From Candidatus Viridilinea mediisalina (GTDB taxonomy: Bacteria; Chloroflexota; Chloroflexia; Chloroflexales; Chloroflexaceae), in assembly GCF_002532535.1 (NCBI RefSeq), contig NZ_NQWI01000008.1, positions 1 through 64,000 of the forward strand: a stretch of 64,000 bases of DNA, read 5' to 3'. The translations under genes and the position numbers were made by a program. Below, in pieces: positions 1 through 8,015 of the stretch. The notes beneath the pieces are model-generated. The model had not been told where the DNA came from. It searched no databases and worked only from the letters and a program-made list of their open reading frames with translations. Positions within the stretch are counted from its first letter, which is position 1. Each line of letters starts with the position of its first letter.

Positions 1-9
1 GCGGGCATC

Positions 10-75
10 GTAGTGCCGACGTTAGTCGGCTGAGGTCTTTGGCAGCGATGGGAAGCCGACTAACGTCGGCACTAC
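10..75. repeat. Long palindromic intergenic repeat (family P)
   Basis: The arms GTAGTGCCGACGTTAGTCGGC and GCCGACTAACGTCGGCACTAC face each other across a conserved spacer (gaggtctttggcagcgatgg). The same unit, with GTTAG or TTTAG in the centre, recurs near 9560, 13735, 37095-37322 and 57190-57360. The first 20 bases of the window are identical to 57181-57200, so the family has defined borders. No gene lies in 1-129. Confidence 0.8.
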
Positions 76-129
76 CTACGGCCTCTCATGGAAGCAAAGC
101 AACGGGGTAATCAACAACATCCGCTTCCC

Positions 130-861
130 TTACAACGTCACCAGCTCACGCAGTTCTTCGATGTTGCGTGCATTGATGCCCTGCACTGCCCCAAGTTGGT
201 CGAGGTTGTCAAAGGGGCCGTTCTGCTCGCGGAAGGCGAGGATGCGCCGCGCTAAGGTCGAACCGATGCCGGGCAGGGTTAGCAGTTCATCCTCGTTGGC
301 CGTGTTGAGGTTGACCATGCTATGCGTTGCTTGCGTTGCTTCCTCGGCAAGGACTTCAGCCACGGGCTCGGCGGGCACTTCGGCCACCGGCGCCTCGTCA
401 GCAGGCACCTCAGCCACCGGCTCCTCGGTGATTACCTCAGCCACCGGCGCCTCGTCAGCAGGCACCTCAGCCACCGGCTCCTCGGTGGGCGCTGCGGCGA
501 CCGGGGTCTCTGGGGGGGCTGCCTCGGCCACGGGCTCGGCGGGGGCAGCGGGTTCTGTTGGGGCAGCGGGGGCGCGTGTCGGCTTTGCAGGGCCACGCGA
601 CTGCATGGCAGGCGGGGCGCCCCGATGGACACGGGTAGCGACGCGGCGTGGCCCACTGCCACTTGCTTCACTGCCAGCCGTGGGGGCTGCCGGGGCTGCC
701 GGGGCTGCCGGTGTAGTTGGCGTATACGTGCGACTTGGAGGCAGACGTTGGGGTGCGGTGTGGGCCGGCGGGTCGAACACCTCGTTCTGCCGGCGCAGAA
801 AGCGCCACGCAGCGTAGCCCGCTGCGGCCACTGCACCAAACCAGAAGAGCTTTTGTACCAT
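130..861 (-). CDS. ComEA-like helix-hairpin-helix DNA-binding protein, membrane-anchored
   Basis: A 243-aa protein. Residues about 4-20 form one membrane segment. A long low-complexity linker (about 25-180) rich in Pro, Ala, Glu and Val follows, with tandem EEPVAEVPADEAP-type units. A C-terminal helix-hairpin-helix domain (about 183-243) starts VNLNTANEDELLTLPGIG and contains GIGSTLARRI. This is the layout of ComEA, the DNA receptor of natural transformation, so it probably binds duplex DNA outside the membrane. The linker is longer and more repetitive than in typical ComEA. It sits 3' of endonuclease IV on the same strand with a 9-bp gap, so the two may be co-transcribed. The domain call is safe; a role in uptake is inferred. 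Confidence 0.8.
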   Translation of the reverse strand: MVQKLFWFGAVAAAGYAAWRFLRRQNEVFDPPAHTAPQRLPPSRTYTPTTPAAPAAPAAPTAGSEASGSGPRRVATRVHRGAPPAMQSRGPAKPTRAPAAPTEPAAPAEPVAEAAPPETPVAAAPTEEPVAEVPADEAPVAEVITEEPVAEVPADEAPVAEVPAEPVAEVLAEEATQATHSMVNLNTANEDELLTLPGIGSTLARRILAFREQNGPFDNLDQLGAVQGINARNIEELRELVTL

Positions 862-870
862 AACAATCTC

Positions 871-1716
871 CTACTTCACCAGCGATCGTAACAACGAGAG
901 ATTCTCAATATCCTCAAGCAGCTCTTTTTCTTTGGGCGTCTCAATAATCATTGGAACATGCTTGAAACGCGGATCATTCACCAAGAGGGCGAAAGCCTCA
1001 AGGCCAATTTCGCCCTGCCCAATGTGGGCATGGCGATCAACCCGACTACCCAGAGCTTTTTGCGAGTCGTTGAGGTGGAAACACTTGATGCGTTCAAGCC
1101 CAAGCGTGCGATCAAACGCTTCAAAGGTTGCCGCATAGGTTTCAGGCGTGCGCAGATCATAACCAGCCGCAAAGATATGGCAGGTATCCACACAGACCCC
1201 CATGCGGTCGTGGTGGGGCACCAACTCAAAGAGGCGTGCAAGCTGTTCAAAACGGTGACCGAGGCTACTACCCTGCCCGGCGGTTGTTTCAAGCAGTACC
1301 ATCACTGGGGCACCAACCCCAGCCTCAAAGATACGCCTGAGCGCAACCGCTTCCCGTTCTAACCCCGCCTCCTCGCCGCTCCCCGTATGGGCACCCGGAT
1401 GGGTCACGAGGTAGGGCACGTCAAGGAGCGCACAGCGCTCCAATTCATCGCAAAAAGCGGCAATAGACTTCTCCCACAGCTCATCGGCAGGCGCAGCCAT
1501 GTTGATCAGATAGGAATCATGCACCACCACGGGGCCAATGCCGGTGCGCGCTTGTTCGGCTTTGAACTTGGCGACTTCTTCGGACAGCAAGGGCTTACCC
1601 TTCCATTGGCGTTCATTTTTGCAGAAAATCTGCATGACCTCACAGTTGACCTGTTGGCCACGGGCAAACGCCTTCGAGACGCCGCCAGAAATGGACATAT
1701 GGGCACCAAAGGGCAT
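871..1716 (-). CDS. nfo: Deoxyribonuclease IV (endonuclease IV, AP endonuclease)
   Basis: A 281-aa TIM-barrel enzyme that cleaves 5' of abasic sites in base-excision repair, using three zinc ions. Family motifs are in order: GAHMSISGG at the N-terminus, THPGAHTG, a metal-binding GVCVDTCHIFAAGYD, FHLNDS, HIGQGEIG and the terminal IIETPKE. Length fits the family (about 280). The ATG at 1716 is preferred because AAGGA lies about 8 nt upstream; a GTG at 1737 would add seven residues without a known counterpart. It is followed closely by the ComEA-like gene. Confidence 0.93.
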   Translation of the reverse strand: MPFGAHMSISGGVSKAFARGQQVNCEVMQIFCKNERQWKGKPLLSEEVAKFKAEQARTGIGPVVVHDSYLINMAAPADELWEKSIAAFCDELERCALLDVPYLVTHPGAHTGSGEEAGLEREAVALRRIFEAGVGAPVMVLLETTAGQGSSLGHRFEQLARLFELVPHHDRMGVCVDTCHIFAAGYDLRTPETYAATFEAFDRTLGLERIKCFHLNDSQKALGSRVDRHAHIGQGEIGLEAFALLVNDPRFKHVPMIIETPKEKELLEDIENLSLLRSLVK

Positions 1717-1789
1717 AGGGCATCCTTGCAGTAACACGCCTTGCGTCTTTGGATTATACCACTTCTAGGGAAGGATATAGAAACGAGGA

Positions 1790-1840
1790 AATAGGAAATA
1801 GGTGTGCGGCATAAGGGTGCGCTGAATGTCTCCAAACGGT
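1790..1840. repeat. Dispersed repeat with GAAATAG heptamers
   Basis: The stretch aggaaataggaaatagg is followed by gcggcataagggtgcgctgaatg. The same block occurs at about 35965-36020, and the heptamer part occurs inverted at 34675-34695. The gap 1717-2157 contains only this, a MITE copy and hairpins. Confidence 0.55.
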
Positions 1841-1912
1841 AACGTGTCCTGAAATCATCCCATAGCGTATCTTTTTGGCACTTCGAGCGGTATATAAGTA
1901 GGGGGACTATTT

Positions 1913-2036
1913 GTTAGCGCGAAGAAGCCCTGGGCTCGTAGAGGGGCGTCGCGGTGGCTGAGCTTGTCGAAGCCACCGCGACGTTGGCTTCGACAGGCTC
2001 AGCCAACGTCGCGGCCCAGAACTTTTTCACGCTAAC
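1913..2036. mobile_element. MITE-like element, GTTAG family, copy 1 (124 bp)
   Basis: The ends are GTTAGCGCGAAGAAGCCCTGGGC and the inverted GCCCAGAACTTTTTCACGCTAAC. The interior holds inverted copies of GGCTTCGACAGGCTCAGCC. It has the same length as the copy at 23330. The flanks (gactattt / agaatttt) are not a target duplication, so this copy is old or recombined. No coding capacity. Confidence 0.75.
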
Positions 2037-2041
2037 AGAAT

Positions 2042-2088
2042 TTTTCTCTTCCCATTTGGCGGCCAAGCCGCCAAATGGGAAGAGAAAA
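2042..2088. terminator. 22-bp perfect palindrome with A/T ends (bidirectional terminator-like)
   Basis: The arm TTTTCTCTTCCCATTTGGCGGC pairs perfectly with 2067-2088 around a CAA loop. It is followed by smaller hairpins (GGGGCGTAGCCCC, AGGGCGATAGCCCT) and then comF. The same three-hairpin layout precedes several other genes here, so a leader function is also possible. Confidence 0.5.
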
Positions 2089-2157
2089 GGGTGTTTGGGG
2101 CGTAGCCCCAACAGTGGGTTGTAGGGCGATAGCCCTGCCCAACAAGGAGACTCTACA

Positions 2158-2817
2158 ATGTTGACACAATTGACTTGGCAACTCGAGGCGATCTTTGGGC
2201 TGATCTTTCCCGAGCAGTGTGTGATCTGCGGCTGGGCTGGGGGGTTGATCTGTAAGCCTTGTCGCAGTCGTCTCGAACCGTATCCGCTGGCTCCAACTCC
2301 GGTGGGCCTTGATGCGATGAGCGTCGCCTGGCTCTATGATCGTGAGGTGCGTCATGCCATTCACGCCCTCAAGTATCAGCGTCAGCAGCGGGTGGCGCTG
2401 GCGTTGGCCGATGCGTTGGCCGATGGTCTCACTGCGCCCCCTGGTGAGGCGCTGATTCCGGTGCCGCTGCATCCGCGCCGCTTGGCCGAGCGTGGCTTCA
2501 ATCAGGCTGAGGTTTTGGCCCGTCGTTTGGCTTGGCGTTGGCACCTGCCGGTACGCGCAGAAGGTTTGGTGCGTGCCCGCGAGACGGGCCATCAGGCGCA
2601 GTTGGGCCAAAAGGAGCGCCAGAGTAATGTGGCTGGTGCCTTCGTTTGGCAAGCGCCGCGCCCCCCGCCCGCCCGCGTGCTCCTAGTAGATGATGTGCTA
2701 ACCACTGGTGCGACCCTCATCGCCTGCGCCAATGCGCTGCGTGCTGTTGGTACCCGCGAGGTTCGCGCCGTCGCACTGGCACGGAGCCTTGCACCACAAG
2801 GGCGTGTGCTACAATGA
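2158..2817 (+). CDS. ComF family phosphoribosyltransferase-like protein
   Basis: A 219-aa protein. The N-terminus carries a zinc-finger-like [15 protein letters not shown] (about residues 21-36), and the C-terminus carries the phosphoribosyl-pyrophosphate loop [14 protein letters not shown] (about 180-193). This is the classic ComF/GntX architecture, needed for transformation in several bacteria; with the ComEA-like gene 1.3 kb away it hints at competence. AAGGAG lies upstream of the ATG. The stop codon TGA is followed at once by a 255-bp AACAGGGG array, and an ATG overlaps that stop (ATGA), see the array entry. Confidence 0.88.
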   Translation: MLTQLTWQLEAIFGLIFPEQCVICGWAGGLICKPCRSRLEPYPLAPTPVGLDAMSVAWLYDREVRHAIHALKYQRQQRVALALADALADGLTAPPGEALIPVPLHPRRLAERGFNQAEVLARRLAWRWHLPVRAEGLVRARETGHQAQLGQKERQSNVAGAFVWQAPRPPPARVLLVDDVLTTGATLIACANALRAVGTREVRAVALARSLAPQGRVLQ

Positions 2818-3074
2818 GGAACAGGGGAACAGGGGAACAGGGGAACAGGGGAACAGGAGAGCAGGGGAGCAGGGGAGCAGAGGAACAGGGGAACAGGAGA
2901 ACAGGGGAGCAGAGGAACAGGAGAACAGGAGAGCAGGGGAACAGGGGAGCAGAGGAACAGCGGAACAGGGGAGCAGAGGAACAGCGGAACAGGGGAACAG
3001 GGGAACAGGGGAGCAGAGGAACAGGAGAACAGGGGAGCAGAGGAACAGGGGAGCAGAGGAACAGGAGAACAAGG
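2818..3074. repeat. AACAGGGG-type octamer array filling the comF-mcmA gap
   Basis: About 32 imperfect copies of an 8-bp unit (ARCAG[G/A/C][G/A]G) run from the comF stop codon to the mutase start codon. There is no T in the array, so no reading frame on either strand has a stop. An ATG overlapping the comF stop reads in frame through the whole array into the mutase and would add 87 residues of GEQGNRGT-type sequence. Related arrays lie at 55525-55675 and 56690-56907. Confidence 0.9.
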
Positions 3075-4748
3075 ATGTTCAACTCCAAAGAGCAGATCGC
3101 GGCGGCGCATGAGCGCTGGCAGCAGCAGGCGCTCTGGCCAAGCTTGGAGCGTAGCCCGGAGCGCGATGGCCGCTTTATGACTACGAGTAGTGCGCCGATT
3201 GAGCGGATCTATACGCCGCTTGATCTGACCGACCACGACTATCTGCGCGATATTGCCCATCCCGGTGAGTATCCCTACACTCGTGGGGTGCATCCCACGG
3301 GCTATCGTGGCAAAGTCTGGACGATGCGTATGTTCGCGGGCTTTGGTACTGCCGAAGAGACCAATGCGCGCTTTCGGTATCTGTTGAGCCAGGGTCAGAC
3401 TGGGCTGTCAATTGCGTTTGATATGCCGACGCTCTATGGGCGTGATACCGATCATCCTTTGGTTGAGGGGGAGTTTGGCAAATGCGGCGTGGCCGTTGCC
3501 TCACTGGCCGATATGGAGGTCTTGCTGGAGGGCTTGCCCCTTGATCAGATCTCGACCTCGATGACGATCAATTCACCCGCAGCGATGATCTGGGCCATGT
3601 ATCTGGTGGTCGCCGAGCAGCGCGGGGTGCCCTGGACAAAGCTGCGCGGCACTACTCAGAATGACATTCTGAAGGAGTATATCGCGCAGAATGAGTATAT
3701 CTTTCCGCCTGAGCCGAGCATGCGCCTGGTGGTGGATACGATTGAGTTTGGGAGCCAACACGTACCTCAGTGGAATCCGGTGAGTGTCAGTGGCTACCAC
3801 ATCCGCGAGGCGGGCGCGACGGCGGCCCAAGAGTTGGCCTTTACCCTCGCCGATGGGCGGGCCTACGTGGAGGCATGCATTGCCCGTGGGCTCAATGTGG
3901 ACGATTTTGCCCCACGCATCTCCTTCTTCTTCAATGCCCATAACGACTTCTTCGAGGAGATTGCCAAATACCGTGCGGCCCGCCGCATTTGGGCCCGGCT
4001 GATGCGTGAAACCTATGGGGCCAAGCAGGAACGCTCGTGGTGGCTGCGTTTCCATACGCAGACGGCAGGCTGCTCGTTGACCGCCCAGCAGCCCGAGGTG
4101 AATATTGTCCGCACGGCGATCCAGGCTTTGGCAGCGGTGTTGGGCGGTACCCAATCGCTGCACACCAACTCGATGGACGAGGCGCTAGCCCTGCCGAGTG
4201 AAAAGGCGGTGACGATTGCGCTACGCACCCAGCAGATCATCGCTGCCGAGAGTGGCGTCACCAATACGGTAGACCCGCTGGGGGGCAGCTACTTCGTTGA
4301 GGCCCTGACCGACCGCATGGAGCGTGAGGCTAACGCCTACTTCAAGGCGATCTACGACCAGGGCGGGGTGATTGCGGCCATCCGTAACGGCTATTTCCAG
4401 AGGGAGTTGGCCGATGCGGCCTATCGCTACCAGCAGGAGATTGATGGCGGTGAGCGTGAAGTGATCGGCGTGAATGCCTATACGGTCAAAGATCCGTTGA
4501 ATATTCCGCTGTTGGCGATGGATCCAGAGGGCGAGCGCAAGCAGCTTGAGCGTCTCGAGCGGGTACGGCGCGAACGCGACAACCCCTTGGCCCAGCAGCG
4601 CCTCGCCGAGCTACGGGCCGTGGCTCAGAGTGATGAGAACACCATGCCCGCCATCTTGAACTGTGTGCGCGCCTATTGCACCGTTGGCGAAATGTGCGAC
4701 GTGCTGCGTGAGGTCTTTGGGGTCTACCAAGAGACCGTGGTGGTGTAG
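3075..4748 (+). CDS. mcmA1: Methylmalonyl-CoA mutase, large (catalytic) subunit
   Basis: A 557-aa substrate-binding TIM-barrel subunit that isomerises (R)-methylmalonyl-CoA and succinyl-CoA with adenosylcobalamin. Family signatures include [60 protein letters not shown] and [23 protein letters not shown]. The C-terminal B12-binding domain is absent, as in species with a separate small subunit; that subunit is not in this window. The ATG at 3075 is chosen because it matches the family start and has AGGAG upstream, supplied by the octamer array. In Chloroflexota this enzyme serves the 3-hydroxypropionate bicycle or propionate use; which applies here cannot be seen. Confidence 0.93.
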   Translation: MFNSKEQIAAAHERWQQQALWPSLERSPERDGRFMTTSSAPIERIYTPLDLTDHDYLRDIAHPGEYPYTRGVHPTGYRGKVWTMRMFAGFGTAEETNARFRYLLSQGQTGLSIAFDMPTLYGRDTDHPLVEGEFGKCGVAVASLADMEVLLEGLPLDQISTSMTINSPAAMIWAMYLVVAEQRGVPWTKLRGTTQNDILKEYIAQNEYIFPPEPSMRLVVDTIEFGSQHVPQWNPVSVSGYHIREAGATAAQELAFTLADGRAYVEACIARGLNVDDFAPRISFFFNAHNDFFEEIAKYRAARRIWARLMRETYGAKQERSWWLRFHTQTAGCSLTAQQPEVNIVRTAIQALAAVLGGTQSLHTNSMDEALALPSEKAVTIALRTQQIIAAESGVTNTVDPLGGSYFVEALTDRMEREANAYFKAIYDQGGVIAAIRNGYFQRELADAAYRYQQEIDGGEREVIGVNAYTVKDPLNIPLLAMDPEGERKQLERLERVRRERDNPLAQQRLAELRAVAQSDENTMPAILNCVRAYCTVGEMCDVLREVFGVYQETVVV

Positions 4749-4852
4749 CGGACGCGAGGGCGCGAGGACGCGAGGGCGCGAGGACGCGAGGACGCGAGGG
4801 CGCGAGGGCGCGAAGCTCTCGCCTCTTCGCCTCTTTGCCTCACGCATCACTC
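4749..4852. repeat. GTCCTCGC octamer element, copy 1 (n about 7)
   Basis: It starts directly after the mutase stop codon. Seven GCGAGGRC units fill 4754-4809. The conserved flank GCGAAGCTCTCGCCTCTTCGCC...CCTCACGCATC follows. Confidence 0.8.
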
Positions 4853-5481
4853 CGCAGGGCAGCCCGTGTATGCAGCAGTGGCACGGGGTCGGCAGCGAGG
4901 CGCGCAAGGTCGGCGGGGGTATCAATGTCGTAGCAGGAGGGCAACAGGCTGACGCTCAGGCCCAGACGTTGCGCTTCAGCCATGGTGTCGCGCAGGACAT
5001 GGGGTGTACTCATGGTGACACTGGTGAAGATGCTAGGCGCAGGGCGACGCAGGGCGGCAAGGTAGTAGCCACCGTCGTCACAGGGGCCAAGGACAAGCTC
5101 GTGGGTTGTAAGCGCGGCAAAAGCTTGCTGCAGATAGGCCAGGGGCAGCATGGGCGTATCGCTACTCATCACCGCAACGGCAGGTGCGCCATAGGCAAAA
5201 GCGGTTGCAGTGACATAGGCGAGGCGTTGGGCGAGATCGCCGGAACCCTGGCGCAGCAGGCGTAGATCGGGGGCGAGATCAGCAAAATAGCCCTCAGCAT
5301 CATCAGGGCTCACCGCGATAGCCGGTTGTACTGCGGGAACCTGTTGGATCAACGCGATACTATCGCGCAGCATACCGGCATAGAGCCGAGCAGCCTGCTC
5401 AGGGGTCAGAGGCGGGCAGAGGCGTGTCTTGGTTTGGCCAGGGCTCGGGCGCTTGGCCATGAGGATCAGCATTGGGGTCAT
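4840..5481 (-). CDS. TIGR04282/DUF2064 family glycosyltransferase-like protein
   Basis: A 213-aa GT-A-like protein. It begins with the nucleotide-binding motif LILMAKRPSPGQTKTRL and contains VMSSDTPMLPLAYL and LGPCDDGGYYLAAL, which place it in the group often called radical SAM/selenodomain-associated transferase 1. The substrate is unknown. The start is uncertain: ATGs at 5487, 5481 and 5466 are all in frame near the motif, with weak ribosome sites; 5481 is used. It overlaps the octamer element at its 3' end, so the last few residues are repeat-encoded, and its start overlaps that of the divergent gene at 5486. Confidence 0.8.
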   Translation of the reverse strand: MTPMLILMAKRPSPGQTKTRLCPPLTPEQAARLYAGMLRDSIALIQQVPAVQPAIAVSPDDAEGYFADLAPDLRLLRQGSGDLAQRLAYVTATAFAYGAPAVAVMSSDTPMLPLAYLQQAFAALTTHELVLGPCDDGGYYLAALRRPAPSIFTSVTMSTPHVLRDTMAEAQRLGLSVSLLPSCYDIDTPADLARLAADPVPLLHTRAALRSDA

Positions 5482-5485
5482 TACC

Positions 5486-6076
5486 ATGCAATCTACATCA
5501 CCTGATAGAGATAGACCAGCGGCACAACCGATCTTTGAATGGACGGCACGTATCTCACTATTACGCAACCGGGTTATGCTACTCCAAACGCTATTTGTCT
5601 TTGGCTTGCCCATCCTCTGCCTCGGCCTTTTCCTCCTCATTTTGGAATGGCCCCCCGATCCAGAGGTGATGATGAGCGTCCTGGGGGTCATGGGTTTGAT
5701 GATCGGCATCTTTGGGGTGCTGCTTACCATTGTGCTGCTCGTCATCTACCAGGGCGGCTACGACTACCACTATTCCATTGACGAGTACGGGATCACGGCC
5801 ACCACAGCGGGGCGCACAGCCAAGACCAACCGGGTGGTCAATACCTTGCTGATGATGTCAGGACGACCAACGGAAGCGGGTGCGGGCATGCTGGCTGCTG
5901 CGCGCCAAAGTCAAGCTCTGGCATGGCGTGATGTGAGCAACTTCAGTGTTAATGCAAACCAGCGGGTGATTACGCTCAACAGTGGGCCGTTGCCAACGAT
6001 GTTGGTCGCTTGCGATGCCACGAACTACCAAGCGATTCTGGAGTTTATTCAGGGGCGCGTGGAAGGTAGTTCGTAG
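5486..6076 (+). CDS. Small membrane protein with two TM segments and a cytoplasmic domain
   Basis: A 196-aa protein. Hydrophobic segments lie at about residues 33-52 and 60-83, followed by a soluble domain with a YSIDEYGITATT strand and WRDVSNFSVNANQRVITL. The domain pattern is reminiscent of YcxB or bacterial PH domains, but I do not recognise the family firmly. The ATG at 5486 is preferred over an upstream TTG because the extension would lie inside the divergent neighbour. Function unknown. Confidence 0.65.
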   Translation: MQSTSPDRDRPAAQPIFEWTARISLLRNRVMLLQTLFVFGLPILCLGLFLLILEWPPDPEVMMSVLGVMGLMIGIFGVLLTIVLLVIYQGGYDYHYSIDEYGITATTAGRTAKTNRVVNTLLMMSGRPTEAGAGMLAAARQSQALAWRDVSNFSVNANQRVITLNSGPLPTMLVACDATNYQAILEFIQGRVEGSS

Positions 6077-6085
6077 TGTCTTGGG

Positions 6086-6757
6086 CTATAGCGTGGGGGG
6101 GGTATCAAACAAAAAGCTCCCCAACTCTTCCACCGAATGGGCAATAGCGAGGGGTTGCGCGGCTTGCAGATCGCTCAGGGTACCGTAGCCATAGCTCACG
6201 GCTATGCAGGGGATATTGCAGGCACGGGCACCCTCAATGTCGTAGGTGGTATCGCCAACGAGTACGCAGTTGCTACGGGCGGCGGGGTTGAGCATAGTAA
6301 GAACCGCAGCAATCACTTCGCTCTTGGTACTGAGGCGCTCATCGGGGGTGGCACCGACAACCCCCTGAAAGAAGGGGCTGAGGGCAAAATGATCGAGGAT
6401 GCCTTGGGCCGGGCCAATCAGTTTTGAGGTGGCAACATAGAGGGTAACACCGGCACTGCGGAGGCGTGTGAGCAGTTCAGGGATGCCGGGGTAGACCTGA
6501 TTCTCATACATGCCCAGGCGTGCATAGCGTTCACGGTAGACACGTACCGCTTCGGCGGCGAGGGCTTCGTCGTTGAGGTGGTCACGAAAGGTATGGTGCA
6601 GCGGCGGGCCGATCCATGCACGCAGGGTCGCCTCATCGGGCAAAGGTTGACCGAGTGTGCTGAGTGTGTGGAGAAAAGTGCGGCTAATGCCGGTATAGGG
6701 ATCGGTAAGGGTGCCATCAAGGTCAAAGAGGACGGCGGTGTAGGATGAGATAGCCAT
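6086..6757 (-). CDS. HAD-superfamily hydrolase, phosphoglycolate-phosphatase-like
   Basis: A 223-aa protein. HAD motif I is AVLFDLDGTLTD (about 9-20) with the nucleophile and acid/base aspartates. A helical cap follows, then motif II VATSK, and motif III/IV in CVLVGDTTYDIEGARACNIP. The cap type and length match Gph/PpaX phosphatases, which remove 2-phosphoglycolate or pyrophosphate. The ATG at 6757 fits the family; the upstream ATG at 6865 would translate an octamer element. Only 9 bp separate its stop from the convergent gene at 6076. Confidence 0.82.
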   Translation of the reverse strand: MAISSYTAVLFDLDGTLTDPYTGISRTFLHTLSTLGQPLPDEATLRAWIGPPLHHTFRDHLNDEALAAEAVRVYRERYARLGMYENQVYPGIPELLTRLRSAGVTLYVATSKLIGPAQGILDHFALSPFFQGVVGATPDERLSTKSEVIAAVLTMLNPAARSNCVLVGDTTYDIEGARACNIPCIAVSYGYGTLSDLQAAQPLAIAHSVEELGSFLFDTPPTL

Positions 6758-6768
6758 AAGGAATAGTT

Positions 6769-6854
6769 GAGGATGCGTGAAGCACAGAGGCGAGGGCTTC
6801 GCCTCACGCATCTTCGCGTCCTCGCAAGCTGTAAAGCCACCACGAACCATCCCC
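6769..6854. repeat. GTCCTCGC octamer element, copy 2 (short form)
   Basis: Here both flanks are visible with only about two octamers between them: GAGGATGCGTGA...GGCGAGGGCTTCGCC on one side and GCAAGCTGTAAAGCCACCACG...AACCATCCC on the other. The rest of the gap to 7107 holds no gene or other repeat that I recognise. Confidence 0.7.
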
Positions 6855-7107
6855 AAAGGGTCCATTCTTGGGCACTATGGGATGGCGCGTGCGACAAAAA
6901 TCACAATTGCATCACGTTTTATACACTATAGTGCCACAAGCATACCACAAATAGACTCAGAGCATGTTATACTGATCAATAGTAAACCAGAAATCAACCT
7001 TTGAGGCGAGGGAGCGATGAGCGATCTGCTCGGCGCACACCTCGCCTCTTGCGCCCTTAGAGTCGCTTTTAGCCATTTTGTAGCAGAGAGAAAGGCAGTA
7101 GCCACGC

Positions 7108-8010
7108 ATGCTCAACGCCATCAACGATGTTCGTGATCTCCTAGCGACACAGCAGTATATCGCTTCGGATGAGATCAGCACAGCCATCTTTTTGGCAAAC
7201 AAATTGGGGAAACCTTTGTTGGCTGAAGGGCCAGCCGGGGTGGGCAAGACGGAGTTGGCCAAGGGCTGGGCCGGGGCAACGGGCTACAGCTTGATTCGCC
7301 TCCAGTGCTATGAAGGGCTTGATGAGACCAAGGCGCTCTATGAGTGGGAGTATGCCAAGCAGTTACTCTATACCCAGTTGTTGCGCGATAAACTGAGTGA
7401 TCTGCTGGGTGATGTTAAGTCGCTGCGCGAAGCGGCGGATCGCTTGGCGGGTGAAGAGGATGTCTTCTTTTCCGAGCGCTTTTTGCTGCCACGCCCATTG
7501 TTGCAGGCGATTACCAGTGAACAGCCGGTGGTCTTGTTGATTGATGAGATTGATCGGGCTGATGCGGAGTTTGAGGCATTTCTACTGGAGGTGTTGAGCG
7601 ATTTTCAGGTGAGTGTGCCAGAGTTGGGAACATTGAAGGCCAAACATCAGCCGATGGTGGTGTTGACCTCGAATAATACCCGTGAACTGAGTGAAGCGTT
7701 AAAGCGGCGTTGTCTCTACATTCACATTGACTATCCCGATCTGGAGGCTGAATTGCGCGTGATTCAGTTGAAGGTGCCGGGTCTGACTGAGCGATTAGCG
7801 CATGAGGCGGTTACGTTGGTGCAGCGGCTACGCACGATGGATCTCCGCAAGCATCCGAGTGTGAGTGAAACGCTCGATTGGGCACGCGCATTGGTAGCGT
7901 TGAACAGCAGCCAGATTGATAAGCAGACCTTAGAGACAACCTTAAATGTCCTGTTGAAGCACGAGAGCGATCTGCAGCGGGCCAAACGGGCTCTGAGCCA
8001 GAAGGAGTAG
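7108..8010 (+). CDS. MoxR-family AAA+ ATPase
   Basis: A 300-aa protein. Walker A is GPAGVGKT (residues 41-48), Walker B is VVLLIDEIDRAD, sensor 1 is VVLTSNNTRELSEALKRRC, and the C-terminal lid is helical. This is the CoxD-like branch of MoxR ATPases, chaperones that work with VWA-domain proteins to mature or remodel metal enzymes and complexes. The next gene, 5 bp downstream, is that VWA partner, so the two form an operon. Its client is not encoded nearby. Confidence 0.9.
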   Translation: MLNAINDVRDLLATQQYIASDEISTAIFLANKLGKPLLAEGPAGVGKTELAKGWAGATGYSLIRLQCYEGLDETKALYEWEYAKQLLYTQLLRDKLSDLLGDVKSLREAADRLAGEEDVFFSERFLLPRPLLQAITSEQPVVLLIDEIDRADAEFEAFLLEVLSDFQVSVPELGTLKAKHQPMVVLTSNNTRELSEALKRRCLYIHIDYPDLEAELRVIQLKVPGLTERLAHEAVTLVQRLRTMDLRKHPSVSETLDWARALVALNSSQIDKQTLETTLNVLLKHESDLQRAKRALSQKE

Positions 8011-8015
8011 CAAGC

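Noticed and set aside
161-891. Plus-strand frames opposite the ComEA-like gene
   Set aside because: They are produced by the GC-rich tandem repeats of the ComEA linker read on the other strand.
2592-3293. Minus-strand proteins made of PCSPVPLF units
   Set aside because: These are translations of the stop-free octamer array, not genes.
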